From NCBI GenBank assembly GCA_023393235.1, contig JAEWMH010000203.1, positions 7,302-71,301 on the forward strand: 64,000 nucleotides of DNA, given 5' to 3'. The stretch's first letter is position 1, and each line of letters opens with the position of its first letter. The notes below the pieces were generated by a model that saw nothing but the letters and a program-made list of their open reading frames with translations, was not told the origin of the DNA and did no database searches. The position numbers were made by a program, and so were the translations under genes. Shown piece after piece: positions 1 through 8,923 of this stretch. This DNA comes from Bacillota bacterium (GTDB lineage Bacteria; Bacillota; Bacilli; Paenibacillales; NBRC-103111).

Positions 1-1469
1 TCCAGCTCGGGAGCCCCCCGGACCATATCGTCGTTGATATTGGTCAGCTGCTGGATGTTATACGGGATCCGTTCATGGGGATTTACGAAGGTGGCGAACC
101 GGTCGATGACCTTTTCGTCCCGCATTTTGACCCCGGCCAATTCGATAATCTTGTTGTTGATAACCGATAACCCTGTGGTCTCGATATCGAACACCACATA
201 TTCGGCTTCCTTCAGAGGACGCGCCTCCGGATTAAACACAATGGCCACACTGTCGTTGACCACATTCGCTTCCATCCCGTACAGCACCTTGATGCCGTGC
301 TTTTTGGCCGCTTTGTTGGCATCGGGATAGGACTGGACCACGCTGTGGTCGGTAATGGCAATGGCCTTATGGCCCCATTTGGCTGCCGTTTTGATATATT
401 CGTCCACGGGGGTCAACCCGTCCATGGCGCTCATATTGGAGTGGACATGGAACTCTACCCGCTTCTCGGGGGCATTGTCCTTGCGCTCTGCCGGCGGCAG
501 CACCTCATTGACATCCTGAGGAATCATCATCAGCTCAGGCGGATTCTGGAAGCGGTCATACTCCACCTTGCCCCGCAGCTTCAGCCACTTGCCGTTGGCA
601 ATGAGGCTGTATATCTTCACATCTTCCTTGGTTTTCGCGAAGGCCTTGATGGACAAGGAATCAGTAAAGTCCGTAATGTTGAAGGAGAACAGCACCGTTC
701 CTGTCTTCAGCTCCTTGGACTCCAAGCCGAAAACCATACCCTGGATGGCAACCTTCTTCTCTTCCTCGGTAATCTGCTGCAGGGGAACGGCATCCTCGCG
801 GATATCGTAGCCCACCATCAGCTTCAGCTCCGCATCCGAGCCCTTGGACGCCTCTTCCTCCCGTACAATAGAGGTAAGGATCTCCTGGGTAACGCTTTTG
901 CCTTCCTCGGACACCTGACGGGCAAACTGGTCGTAGATCTCTTCTTTTTCCTGCACCGATTCCGTTACCTTGAGCTTCACCTGGTAGGTTCCGGCAAAAT
1001 ACCGTTCATAAAACTGGCGCACCAGGTTGTCCACCTGCTTCTTTTTGGCCAGCTCCAATCCAATTTGGTCCAGGAGGGTCACGGTCAGCACCGTGCCGCT
1101 GGCTTCCATCTTGGCCTTAGCCAACCAGCCGTTGATCGAAGCCGATTCCCGCTGGGCCCATTCCACAAACAGGCTCCAATATTCCTCCGCCAGCGCCTCC
1201 GGCGTTACTGCATTTGTATAATGGAAAGTCAATTTGATATCCGCAATATGGCGGAATTGCTCCCGGATCAGCTTCACGAAGCTCCGGTAAATATCCCGCG
1301 GCACCAAAACCGCATTCACGAGATGAAAATGCCACTCCCGGTTGGAGCGGCTGACTTCCACCATATCGATGTACCCATCCGAAAAATATGCTTCCGCCAC
1401 GTCTGCGGGAACCTGAGCCTGCCCAAGCAGCAGCTCAAACCGTTTCCTTTTCTCCGCAGGGTTACTCAT
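1..1469 (-). CDS. polC: DNA polymerase III PolC (alpha subunit, Gram-positive type), N-terminal part
   Basis: This is the replicative DNA polymerase of low-GC Gram-positive bacteria, with polymerase and 3'-5' proofreading activity in one chain. The frame is open from the ATG at 1469 to the left edge, so about 489 of an expected ~1,440 residues are present. The N-terminal domain is followed by an OB-fold-like stretch, a PHP domain starting near residue 340 (VEFHVHSNMSAMDG) and the exonuclease motif FDIETTGLS near residue 427. This spacing matches B. subtilis PolC. A GGAGGTGTCCCC site precedes the start. proS lies upstream on the same strand, but a terminator and a repeat region separate the two, so polC probably has its own promoter. 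The polymerase palm lies outside the window. Confidence 0.97.
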   Translation of the reverse strand, partial: MSNPAEKRKRFELLLGQAQVPADVAEAYFSDGYIDMVEVSRSNREWHFHLVNAVLVPRDIYRSFVKLIREQFRHIADIKLTFHYTNAVTPEALAEEYWSLFVEWAQRESASINGWLAKAKMEASGTVLTVTLLDQIGLELAKKKQVDNLVRQFYERYFAGTYQVKLKVTESVQEKEEIYDQFARQVSEEGKSVTQEILTSIVREEEASKGSDAELKLMVGYDIREDAVPLQQITEEEKKVAIQGMVFGLESKELKTGTVLFSFNITDFTDSLSIKAFAKTKEDVKIYSLIANGKWLKLRGKVEYDRFQNPPELMMIPQDVNEVLPPAERKDNAPEKRVEFHVHSNMSAMDGLTPVDEYIKTAAKWGHKAIAITDHSVVQSYPDANKAAKKHGIKVLYGMEANVVNDSVAIVFNPEARPLKEAEYVVFDIETTGLSVINNKIIELAGVKMRDEKVIDRFATFVNPHERIPYNIQQLTNINDDMVRGAPEL

Positions 1470-1593
1470 GGGGACACCTCCGTATCTTCCTATCTTGCCA
1501 ATCACAGCCGTAAATGCCGCACCTTCTATTGTGGGGGGAAGAGACAAGGTTCGTCAAGACCTTTTGAAAGCAACTATGGTTCTCTCCGGTTAT

Positions 1594-1771
1594 GCGGACC
1601 GGAAAACCGTTATTTTGCTAAAAATCGGACTTCTGGTGATATCGCGGACACACGATACGTTATTCCACCCTTTCCCCCTCAATTCCGGGGTCTTTTCAGC
1701 TAATAACGGCTTCTGTGTCCGCCTGAACGAAAAATCAGCGTTTTTCCACCCGATAACGGCTTCTGTGTCCG
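1594..1771. repeat. Intergenic repeat element with 50-bp period (two units forward, two inverted)
   Basis: The gap between polC and proS holds four related units of about 20 bp. Two in one orientation (cggac...ccgttat type) start near 1594 and 1644. Two in the other orientation (ataacggcttctgtgtccg) occupy 1703-1721 and 1753-1771 and are identical over 19 bases. Both pairs have an exact 50-bp period. The same 19-mer occurs in reverse complement at 45165-45183 in an element of the same design. No ORF with a ribosome site covers this stretch. It is probably a dispersed palindromic repeat family of the genome. Confidence 0.7.
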
Positions 1772-1792
1772 TTCAAACCTTGTTTCCAATAT

Positions 1793-1829
1793 AAAAAAGC
1801 GTTTAGCGGAGGTTTCTCCGTAAACGCTT
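1793..1829 (-). terminator. Rho-independent terminator after proS
   Basis: On the minus strand a long stem (AAGCGTTTA then CGGAG, pairing with CTCCG and TAAACGCTT with one bulge) is followed by TTTTTT. It begins a few bases after the proS stop and ends the rpsB-proS block before polC. Confidence 0.85.
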
Positions 1830-1836
1830 CTTATCT

Positions 1837-3285
1837 TTAGTACGCCCGTCCGAAGACCACCGTATGCTTGGCCTCTTGGCCGCAGCAGATGCAGGTGGTT
1901 TTGGTGACGGCCGGCTGGAAGGGAATATTCCGGCTGGTGGCGCCGGTTTCTTCCTTCACCTTGGCCTCGCAATCGGCCGAACCGCACCAGCCCGCGTAGG
2001 CGAAGCCGCGCTTTTCGTCCAGGAAGGCCTTGAACTGGTCCATGGTATCCACATCGGTCATATGCTCGTCCCGGAATTGGCGGGCCTTCTCCAGCATGGC
2101 AGTGTGAATCTCCTCCAGCATGGTTTGGACCTCCTGGACGAAGTCCTCCTGGCGGATGACCTTCTTCTCGCCGCTGACCCGGGAGACCAGCACCATTTGA
2201 CCGGCTTCCAGATCACGGGGACCCAGCTCGACGCGGATCGGCACTCCACGCATTTCGTATTCGTTGAACTTCCAGCCGGGGCTTTGGCCCTCGCGGTCGT
2301 CCACCTTCACCCGTACGCCAGCCTTCTTCAGCTCGGCATACAGCTCATTCACCTTCGCCACTACAGGCTCCCGTGTTTTGGGCGGCCCGATGGGAATCAT
2401 GATAACCTGAGTCGGGGCAACCTTAGGCGGAAGCACCAAACCTCTGTCATCACCATGAACCATGATCAGCGCGCCAATGAGACGGGTGCTGGTGCCCCAT
2501 GAGGTGGTATGGCAGAATTGATGCTGGTTGTCGCGGTCCAGATATTTGATATCGAAGGCTACGGCAAAGTTGGTGCCCAAATAGTGGGAGGTACCCGCCT
2601 GCACCGCCTTGCCGTCCTTCATCATGGCTTCGATGGAATAGGTATCCACGGCGCCGGCGAATTTCTCCGAGGGAGTCTTCTGGCCGGTAATCACCGGCAT
2701 AGCCAGGAAATTCTCGGCGAAATCGCGGTAGATCTCCAGCATCTGCATGGTCTCGCGGCGGGCATCCGCTTCGTCCTCGTGTGCGGTATGGCCCTCCTGC
2801 CACAGGAATTCGCTGGTGCGCAGGAACGGCTGTGTCCGCTTCTCCCAACGGACCACATTGGCCCATTGGTTAATAAGCAGCGGCAGGTCACGGTAGGAGT
2901 TGATCCATTCGGCGTACATGTGGCCGAACATGGTTTCGGAGGTCGGCCGGATAGCCAGGCGCTCCTCCAGCTTCTCGCCAGCCGCTTCGGTTACCCATGG
3001 CAGCTCCGGGTTGAAGCCTTCCACGTGCTCCTTCTCCTTCTGGAAGAAGCTCTCCGGGATAAACAGCGGGAAGTAGGCGTTGCGGTGGCCGGTTTCCTTG
3101 AAACGGCGGTCCATCTCCCGCTGGATGTTCTCCCAGATTTCATAGCTGTCCGGCTTGAACACGATACAACCGCGGACCGGAGCATAGCTCATCAGATCGG
3201 CCTTCTTGATCACGTCGATATACCAGCGGGAGAAGTCCTCGCTCTGGGGTGTGATCTCCTTGACAAATTGCTTTTCCTTGGACAT
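1837..3285 (-). CDS. proS: Prolyl-tRNA synthetase, short archaeal/eukaryote-like type
   Basis: Charges tRNA-Pro with proline in the cytoplasm. The 482-residue chain shows class II motifs: RPTSE near 113-117, motif 2 RTSEFLWQEGHT near 156-167, and a GDDRG-containing motif 3 near 280. It ends in a C-terminal domain with paired cysteines (GWCGSADC, CICCGQ) and a terminal tyrosine (FGRAY). This layout, lacking the ~180-residue editing insertion between motifs 2 and 3, is that of the archaeal/eukaryotic ProRS group and not of the ~570-residue bacterial type that sits at this locus in B. subtilis. The start is an ATG behind GGAGGTTTGTAACGCAC. Gene order rseP-proS-polC is conserved. Confidence 0.95.
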   Translation of the reverse strand: MSKEKQFVKEITPQSEDFSRWYIDVIKKADLMSYAPVRGCIVFKPDSYEIWENIQREMDRRFKETGHRNAYFPLFIPESFFQKEKEHVEGFNPELPWVTEAAGEKLEERLAIRPTSETMFGHMYAEWINSYRDLPLLINQWANVVRWEKRTQPFLRTSEFLWQEGHTAHEDEADARRETMQMLEIYRDFAENFLAMPVITGQKTPSEKFAGAVDTYSIEAMMKDGKAVQAGTSHYLGTNFAVAFDIKYLDRDNQHQFCHTTSWGTSTRLIGALIMVHGDDRGLVLPPKVAPTQVIMIPIGPPKTREPVVAKVNELYAELKKAGVRVKVDDREGQSPGWKFNEYEMRGVPIRVELGPRDLEAGQMVLVSRVSGEKKVIRQEDFVQEVQTMLEEIHTAMLEKARQFRDEHMTDVDTMDQFKAFLDEKRGFAYAGWCGSADCEAKVKEETGATSRNIPFQPAVTKTTCICCGQEAKHTVVFGRAY

Positions 3286-3307
3286 GTGCGTTACAAACCT
3301 CCAATGT

Positions 3308-4567
3308 TTATCCCTGTATCAATCGTACAATATCGTTGTATGTCACGGCTATCATCAACAGCATCAGCATAGCGAAGCCGATAAAATGCACCATACTCTC
3401 CCGGTTGGGGTCCACCGGACGTCCCCGGATGGCCTCGATCCCAAGGAACAGCAGCCGGCTTCCATCCAATGCGGGAATCGGCAGCAGATTGAAGATCCCC
3501 AGATTGATGCTCAGGAAAGCGGTCAGCGAAATCATGGAGCTTAAGCCTGCCTGGGCAAAATCGTTGGAGATTTGGACGATCCGTACGGGTCCGCCCAGAT
3601 CATCCATTTTAAACTGGCCGAAAATCATTTGTTTAAAGCCCAGAAGGATATTCTTCGTCATAAATACCGTATTGTCCCAAGCGCCGCTTACGGCTTCCAC
3701 GGGGGTAACGCTGCGCTTGTCAAACCCAAGCTCCACACCCACCCGCACCGTTCCTTCGATATCCACGGGAGTGACGGTTTTCTGCATCTGCTCCTTGTTG
3801 CGTTCAATAATCCAGAGCATAGGCTGGTCCTTAGAATTTTTGATCAGCTGGGACAGCTGGGTCTGGTCCTTGCCGATGGGGGTGTGGTTAACCTCCAACA
3901 CAACATCCCCCGGCATCAGACCGGCAACAGCCGCCGGTTTGCCCGGCTCAATTTTGCCCAGCTTCACATTGGTAGGCATCCCGTTCATCATCATGACGAT
4001 CAGAAACAGCACAAAAGCCAGAATGAAGTTCATGGCCGGACCGGCGAAAATGGACAATGCCCGTTTGCCGACGCTTTTGCCGCCGAACTGGCGGTTCCAG
4101 GGCGCAATCTGAGTTTCCTTGCCCCGGGCCACCATCATGGCGTCCTCGGCAACGGCAAACCGTACCGGCTCCCCTTCCACAATCACCCGGACAAACAGCT
4201 CCCGTTCCAGATCAATGCTCTCAATTTCGCCTTGAATCACATTAGCGCGCTGGTCGAGCTGGTCCAGAAACAGATGGGTGACCACCTCGTCCTTCAACCG
4301 TACGCCGATGGTTTGGCCGGGATTGGCCTGTACAATCTCCGGGTCCTCCCCCGCCATCCTGACGTACCCGCCGATGGGCAGAATCCGCAGCGTATAGGTG
4401 GTTTCGCCTTTTTTGTACGAAAAGAGCTTCGGCCCGAAGCCGATGGCAAATTCCCGGACCAGGATCCCCGCCCGTTTGGCAAAGTAGAAATGCCCCCATT
4501 CATGCAGGGTTACCAGCACGAAGAACATCAGCACGATCTGAAGACCGACTTGTATATTGGACAACAT
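3308..4567 (-). CDS. rseP: Site-2 zinc metalloprotease RseP/RasP
   Basis: Intramembrane protease of the cytoplasmic membrane that cleaves transmembrane segments of anti-sigma factors, signal-peptide remnants and similar substrates. The active-site HEWGH is at residues 22-26 within the first membrane helix. A central PDZ domain (about 180-270) is followed by PIPALDGSRLL, the second catalytic region (LDG), in a late membrane helix. The start was set at the ATG at 4567 because AAGGGGG lies six bases before it; an in-frame start nine codons upstream has no ribosome site. Length is 419 residues, normal for the family. It lies between dxr and proS as in B. subtilis. Confidence 0.96.
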   Translation of the reverse strand: MLSNIQVGLQIVLMFFVLVTLHEWGHFYFAKRAGILVREFAIGFGPKLFSYKKGETTYTLRILPIGGYVRMAGEDPEIVQANPGQTIGVRLKDEVVTHLFLDQLDQRANVIQGEIESIDLERELFVRVIVEGEPVRFAVAEDAMMVARGKETQIAPWNRQFGGKSVGKRALSIFAGPAMNFILAFVLFLIVMMMNGMPTNVKLGKIEPGKPAAVAGLMPGDVVLEVNHTPIGKDQTQLSQLIKNSKDQPMLWIIERNKEQMQKTVTPVDIEGTVRVGVELGFDKRSVTPVEAVSGAWDNTVFMTKNILLGFKQMIFGQFKMDDLGGPVRIVQISNDFAQAGLSSMISLTAFLSINLGIFNLLPIPALDGSRLLFLGIEAIRGRPVDPNRESMVHFIGFAMLMLLMIAVTYNDIVRLIQG

Positions 4568-4719
4568 CGATTCCCCCTTAGTTGGTAAAAGCAAGGTCCT
4601 TTCATAAAGAGTACCATTAAGACCGAGGGCAATACAAGCCGACTGCCCTGGAGCCCGGATTGGACGCTTTTAATACCTAAGCATATGCCGTTTCGGGGGA
4701 GGCTTATTCACATGGATAA

Positions 4720-5862
4720 CTACAAACGCGAGGCAATCTCTCTGGCCTGCCGGTCAGCCAGCAGGATCTCTTCCAGCTCCGGACGGGACACGTTCCGGTG
4801 GGCGTCCAGGGCTCTTGCGATCCGGTCCTCAATCTCCAGGAACTCAATCTTGCCCTGCAGGAACAGCGCTACTGCCGCCTCGTTAGCGGCACTGTACACC
4901 GTGGGAGCGGTACCTCCGGCTCGGCCGCTTTCATAGGCCATAGCCAGGCAAGGATAGCGTTCCATGTCCATGGTTCGGAAATTGAGCCTTCCGATCTCCG
5001 TCAGCCGCAGGGGCTCTGCCGGCGTTGGCTTCCGGTGGGGGTAAGTGAGTGCGTATTGAATGGGAATCCGCATATCCGGCGTTCCCAGCTGGGCCATTAC
5101 ACTATGGTCCCGGAACTCCACCATGGAATGGATCACACTTTCCGGATGGAGAATCACCTCAATGTGGTCATAATCCATATTGAAGAGCCAGTGGGCCTCG
5201 ATGACCTCCAGCCCTTTGTTGACCATGGTAGCGGAATCGATGGTGATCTTGGCGCCCATGGACCAGTTGGGATGGCGCAGGGCTTCTTCCACCGTAACAC
5301 CAACCAGCTCCGACCGGGTACGGTCCCGGAAGGAGCCGCCCGATGCAGTGATAATCAGCTTATGTATATCCTTGGGCGATTCCCCGTTTAAGCATTGGAA
5401 GATGGCGGAATGCTCGCTGTCCACAGGCAAAAGGGAAACGCCCCGTTTGCGGGCCAGCTCACAAACCAGATGCCCCGCCGACACCAGGGTTTCCTTATTG
5501 GCTAACCCGATGCTTTTACCTGCATCAATGGCGGCAAGAGTGGGCTTCAGCCCGACGCTGCCTACAACGGCCGTTACCACAAGCTCCGCCTCACTTGCCG
5601 CGGCGGCTTCTACCAGTCCGTCATCGCCGTACACTACCTTGATGCCAGGACCGGCCGCGGCCTCCACTTCCTCCGCCAGCTGGCGGCTGGACACGCAAAC
5701 CAGCTTCGGGGAGAACATCTGGATCTGCTTCAGCAGCAAGGCCAGATTGCTTCCCGCCGCCAGTGCCTCCACCTGATAGGAATCCGGATCATGGGCGACC
5801 ACATCCAGGGTCTGTGTGCCAATGGAGCCGGTTGAGCCCAACACCGCTATGCGTTTTTTCAT
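4720..5862 (-). CDS. dxr: 1-deoxy-D-xylulose 5-phosphate reductoisomerase
   Basis: Second step of the methylerythritol phosphate isoprenoid pathway: NADPH-dependent rearrangement and reduction of DXP to MEP. The NADPH-binding GSTGSIG is at residues 9-15, the metal/substrate motif DSEHSAIFQC lies near 145 and MGAKITIDSATMVNKGLE near 205. The ATG at 5862 gives MKKRIAVLG and is preceded by AAAGGACG; longer in-frame versions lack a ribosome site. Length 380. Together with uppS just upstream it supplies isoprenoid precursors for the lipid carrier of cell-wall synthesis. Confidence 0.97.
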   Translation of the reverse strand: MKKRIAVLGSTGSIGTQTLDVVAHDPDSYQVEALAAGSNLALLLKQIQMFSPKLVCVSSRQLAEEVEAAAGPGIKVVYGDDGLVEAAAASEAELVVTAVVGSVGLKPTLAAIDAGKSIGLANKETLVSAGHLVCELARKRGVSLLPVDSEHSAIFQCLNGESPKDIHKLIITASGGSFRDRTRSELVGVTVEEALRHPNWSMGAKITIDSATMVNKGLEVIEAHWLFNMDYDHIEVILHPESVIHSMVEFRDHSVMAQLGTPDMRIPIQYALTYPHRKPTPAEPLRLTEIGRLNFRTMDMERYPCLAMAYESGRAGGTAPTVYSAANEAAVALFLQGKIEFLEIEDRIARALDAHRNVSRPELEEILLADRQAREIASRL

Positions 5863-5887
5863 GGTGCGCACGTCCTTTGCTTCTTGT

Positions 5888-6682
5888 TTACGGAATAAGC
5901 GAAACCAGACAGAGGAACGGGAACACAATCAGCCAGCTGTCCACCCGGTCGAGAATACCTCCATGACCCGGAAGGATGGTGCCCGTATCCTTGATGCCCT
6001 TCACCCGTTTGTAAGCGGATTGAATCAGGTCACCCATTTGGCCGACGGCTGCCGCCAATACGCCGATCGCTGCCGCTCTTCCCAAACTGAGAATATCCGG
6101 GGCATAAAAATGGAAAGCCATCGCCACCACAACGGCCAAAAGCAGGCCGCCAACCGCCCCCTCAATGGTTTTCTTCGGGCTTATGGTAGGCCACATGGGT
6201 GTTTTGCCGAAAGCCACCCCGGCGAAATAAGCACCCGCATCCGAAGCCCAAATGCACAAAAACGTCAGCAGTGTCCAAAACAGGCCGTCCGTTTCAATCC
6301 AGCGGGACGACACCATATAATGAAAACCGAAGCCGATATAGATAATACCCACAAACACAACCGCCGCATGGTCGATGGTTACCTTATTTTTGGAAATGAC
6401 CGTTACCGCCAGCAGCACAAACAGAATCAGCCATACAAAGGATTCTGCCGGCAAGCCGAAGCCGATCCGGTCCGTTTCCCACGGAACAACCAGACATACG
6501 GTGGCTGCCATGCCGAAAAACCGGGTGAAATGCTGCTTCTGCAGCCCGTTCATCCGGATGAATTCATCATAACCGATTATGGCCATAAGCAGCACCAGTC
6601 CCAAAAACCAATAGCCGCCCAGCGCCAGCATTGCTACAAATACGCCTCCGGCCAGCACGCCGGTGATAATCCGCTGTTTCAA
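5888..6682 (-). CDS. cdsA: Phosphatidate cytidylyltransferase (CDP-diacylglycerol synthase)
   Basis: Makes CDP-diacylglycerol from phosphatidate and CTP for phospholipid synthesis at the membrane. The 264-residue protein is almost entirely hydrophobic helices. The family signature is clear in the C-terminal half: ASDAGAYFAGVAFGK followed by ISPKKTIEGAVGG. It lies between uppS and dxr with short gaps, consistent with one transcript for lipid and isoprenoid genes. The usual B. subtilis order uppS-cdsA-dxr-rseP is kept. Confidence 0.96.
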   Translation of the reverse strand: MKQRIITGVLAGGVFVAMLALGGYWFLGLVLLMAIIGYDEFIRMNGLQKQHFTRFFGMAATVCLVVPWETDRIGFGLPAESFVWLILFVLLAVTVISKNKVTIDHAAVVFVGIIYIGFGFHYMVSSRWIETDGLFWTLLTFLCIWASDAGAYFAGVAFGKTPMWPTISPKKTIEGAVGGLLLAVVVAMAFHFYAPDILSLGRAAAIGVLAAAVGQMGDLIQSAYKRVKGIKDTGTILPGHGGILDRVDSWLIVFPFLCLVSLIP

Positions 6683-6700
6683 GCCGATTCCTCCAATGGG

Positions 6701-7474
6701 TCACAGGCCGCCATAACGTCTCGACCTTCTCTGATACTCATGTACGGCCTCGAAGAATTGCTTCTCCCCAAAATCCGGCCAGTACAAGGGCGAGAAATAC
6801 AGCTCTGTATAGGCCATCTGCCAAAGCATAAAATTGGAGAGCCGCAGCTCCCCGCTGGTGCGGATCAGGAGATCGGGGTCAGGCAGATCAGAGGTTAAGA
6901 GAGAGGCCTGGATGGTCTCCTCCTGGATATCCTCCACGGAAAGCTCGCCGTTCTTGACACGCTCCGCCACCTGCCGCATGGCAATCAGCATTTCACTGCG
7001 CCCGCCGTAGTTCAGGGCAAAATTAAGAATAAGACCCGTATTCGTGCGGGTGCGGTTCACCGCTTCTTCAAGCGCCTTCAGCGTATGGGACGGCAGCCCC
7101 TCTCTGATCCCGGTCATGCGGACCTGCACATTTTTCTCCACCAGTTCATCCAGCTCAATGGCCAGAAACTCCTGGGGAAGCTTCATCAGGAAGTCCACTT
7201 CCTCCTGGGGTCTGGTCCAGTTTTCCGTCGAAAAAGCATACATGGTTAATACTTTGACGCCCAGGTCGTCGGCGGCGATGGTGGCCCGTTTGACCGCCTT
7301 CATGCCGCTGTGATGTCCGGCGATGCGGGGAAGTCCGCGCTGCTTGGCCCACCGTCCGTTGCCGTCCATGATGACCGCAACATGCCGGGGGACCTGGCTC
7401 TGGAGAAGCGATTCTCTCGTGATCTCCCTGTGAGCCGCCTCCTCGGTTTTTCCCTTTCTGAACAAATGAAACAT
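6701..7474 (-). CDS. uppS: Undecaprenyl diphosphate synthase (isoprenyl transferase)
   Basis: Condenses isopentenyl diphosphate units onto farnesyl diphosphate to make undecaprenyl diphosphate, the cell-wall lipid carrier. The catalytic signature HVAVIMDGNGRWAKQRGLPR occurs near residues 27-46, followed by GHHSG; late in the chain are RTSGELRLSNFMLWQ and ELYFSP. The frame extends upstream without a ribosome site; GGGGGAG five bases before the ATG at 7474 fixes the start (MFHLFRK), giving 257 residues. A hairpin lies between this gene and frr. Confidence 0.97.
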   Translation of the reverse strand: MFHLFRKGKTEEAAHREITRESLLQSQVPRHVAVIMDGNGRWAKQRGLPRIAGHHSGMKAVKRATIAADDLGVKVLTMYAFSTENWTRPQEEVDFLMKLPQEFLAIELDELVEKNVQVRMTGIREGLPSHTLKALEEAVNRTRTNTGLILNFALNYGGRSEMLIAMRQVAERVKNGELSVEDIQEETIQASLLTSDLPDPDLLIRTSGELRLSNFMLWQMAYTELYFSPLYWPDFGEKQFFEAVHEYQRRSRRYGGL

Positions 7475-7514
7475 GTCATCTCCCCCGGCACACATGTTTT
7501 GGCCGATTTGGCCG

Positions 7515-7541
7515 AACAGCCCCTTATTGAAAGGGGCTGTT
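7515..7541 (-). other. Stem-loop between frr and uppS
   Basis: A perfect 9-bp inverted repeat (AACAGCCCC / GGGGCTGTT) with a 9-base loop lies three bases before the frr stop end. On the minus strand no T-run follows, so it looks more like an mRNA processing or stability hairpin, or a partial attenuator, than a full terminator. Confidence 0.5.
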
Positions 7542-7544
7542 GTT

Positions 7545-8099
7545 TTACACTTCCATGATTTCCTTTTCCTTCGCTGCCAAAACCTTCTCGATTTCAGCCA
7601 CGTACTTATCGGTTTGCTTCTGAATATCGTCCTGATGGCGGCGGGATTCGTCCTCCGGCATGCCGGTTTTCTCCAGCTTCTTGATATCGTCATTAGCATC
7701 ACGGCGGATATTGCGGATGGCCACCTTGGCTTCTTCACCGTATTTCCGGGTCAGCTTCACCAGCTCCTGGCGGCGCTCCTCAGTCAGAGCGGGAATCACC
7801 AGCCGGATGGTGCTGCCGTCATTGGAGGGGGTCAACCCCAGATCGGATTTCATGATGGCCTTCTCGATGGCACTCATGACCGATTTATCCCAAGGCTGGA
7901 TCATCAGCGTCCGGGAGTCAGGCAGAGTAATATTGCCCAGTTGATTCACAGGCGTCATTGCACCGTAATATTCCACTTGAATCCGGTCCAGCAGGCTGGT
8001 GCTGGCACGTCCGGCACGCAGGGACGCCAGTTCCTTTTTCAGAGACGTTACTGCTTTTTCCATACGTTCTTCGGCGTTTTTCTTCACGGATTGCGCCAT
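7545..8099 (-). CDS. frr: Ribosome recycling factor
   Basis: Acts with EF-G to split post-termination ribosomes. The 184-residue protein is highly charged and helical (coiled-coil domain) and matches RRF throughout, for example LRAGRAST near 30, PWDKSVMSAIEKAI near 75-88 and DGSTIRLVIPALTEERR near 102-118. It begins one base after the pyrH stop, so the two are probably translationally coupled. Gene order rpsB-tsf-pyrH-frr is widely conserved in bacteria. Confidence 0.97.
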   Translation of the reverse strand: MAQSVKKNAEERMEKAVTSLKKELASLRAGRASTSLLDRIQVEYYGAMTPVNQLGNITLPDSRTLMIQPWDKSVMSAIEKAIMKSDLGLTPSNDGSTIRLVIPALTEERRQELVKLTRKYGEEAKVAIRNIRRDANDDIKKLEKTGMPEDESRRHQDDIQKQTDKYVAEIEKVLAAKEKEIMEV

Positions 8100-8828
8100 C
8101 TATTCTACACTCCCTTTTACTATGGTGCCGATTTTCTCACCGAGCACCACGCGCTTGATATTGCCGTTCTCCGTAATCGAGAAAACTATCAATGGAATGT
8201 TATTGTCTTTGCAAAGTGAGGAAGCGGTGGAATCCATAACTCCCAGGTTTTTGTTCAATACATCCAGATACGTCAGAGTATCGTACTTCACAGCAGTGGA
8301 ATCCTTGAACGGATCGGCGGAGTAAACCCCGTCCACCTTGTTCTTGGCCATGAGGATCACCTCTGCCTCAATCTCCGCCGCGCGCAAGGCTGCAGTGGTA
8401 TCGGTGGAGAAATAAGGATTGCCTGTTCCTGCGGCAAAAATGACGACCCGGCCTTTTTCCAGATGACGGATGGCTCTCCGTCTGATATAAGGCTCCGCCA
8501 CTTGCTGCATTGTAATGGAAGATTGCACTCGCGTCGGCACGCCGGCATTCTCCAGAGCGTCCTGCAAAGCCAGCGCGTTCATGACCGTAGCCAACATTCC
8601 CATATAATCGGCGGTGGCTCTGTCAATGCCCCTTGCACTGCCTGCGATGCCCCGCCAGATATTGCCTCCGCCAACTACGATGGCAACCTCAACGCCCAGC
8701 ACATGAACAGCTTTCACCTGTTCCGCAATGGACACGATGGTTTGGGATTCAATACCATAACCCGTTTGACCAGACAGCGCTTCTCCGCTAAGCTTCAATA
8801 CGATTCTTTTGAATACTGGCTCTTCCAA
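8100..8828 (-). CDS. pyrH: UMP kinase
   Basis: Phosphorylates UMP to UDP; an amino-acid-kinase-fold hexamer unrelated to eukaryotic UMP/CMP kinases. Visible family segments are FKRIVLKLSGEAL at the N-terminus, VVGGGNIWRG near 58, DYMGMLATVMNALALQDAL near 78-96 and AAGTGNPYFSTDTTAALRA near 135-153. The start is probably the TTG at 8828 (MEEPVFKR), because GGAGG lies nine bases before it; a TTG three codons upstream touches the GGAGG itself and so is unlikely. Two terminator-like hairpins precede the gene. Confidence 0.96.
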   Translation of the reverse strand: MEEPVFKRIVLKLSGEALSGQTGYGIESQTIVSIAEQVKAVHVLGVEVAIVVGGGNIWRGIAGSARGIDRATADYMGMLATVMNALALQDALENAGVPTRVQSSITMQQVAEPYIRRRAIRHLEKGRVVIFAAGTGNPYFSTDTTAALRAAEIEAEVILMAKNKVDGVYSADPFKDSTAVKYDTLTYLDVLNKNLGVMDSTASSLCKDNNIPLIVFSITENGNIKRVVLGEKIGTIVKGSVE

Positions 8829-8873
8829 TCCTGTCAACCTCCATATACCCGATTCTTTCCAACTCTTTTTTGC

Positions 8874-8903
8874 AAAAAAAGGGGAAAAGCCGCAGCTGTC
8901 CCC
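8874..8903 (-). terminator. Second terminator-like hairpin between tsf and pyrH
   Basis: On the minus strand GGGGAC-AGC-TGCG-GCT pairs back to TTTCCCC and is followed by seven T. It is the promoter-distal member of a tandem pair after tsf. Read-through must occur, or pyrH must have its own promoter between the hairpins and its start, because the gene lies just downstream. Confidence 0.65.
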
Positions 8904-8923
8904 ATTTTTTAGGATGCCTCCCG

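Noticed and set aside
297..1703. Long plus-strand open frame opposite polC
   Set aside because: It is the complement of a clear PolC reading frame, has no ribosome site and shows no family pattern; His/Leu/Gly/Arg-rich composition is typical of an antisense shadow in GC-rich DNA.
7515..7541. Full terminator between frr and uppS
   Set aside because: The stem is perfect but no T-run follows on the transcribed (minus) strand.
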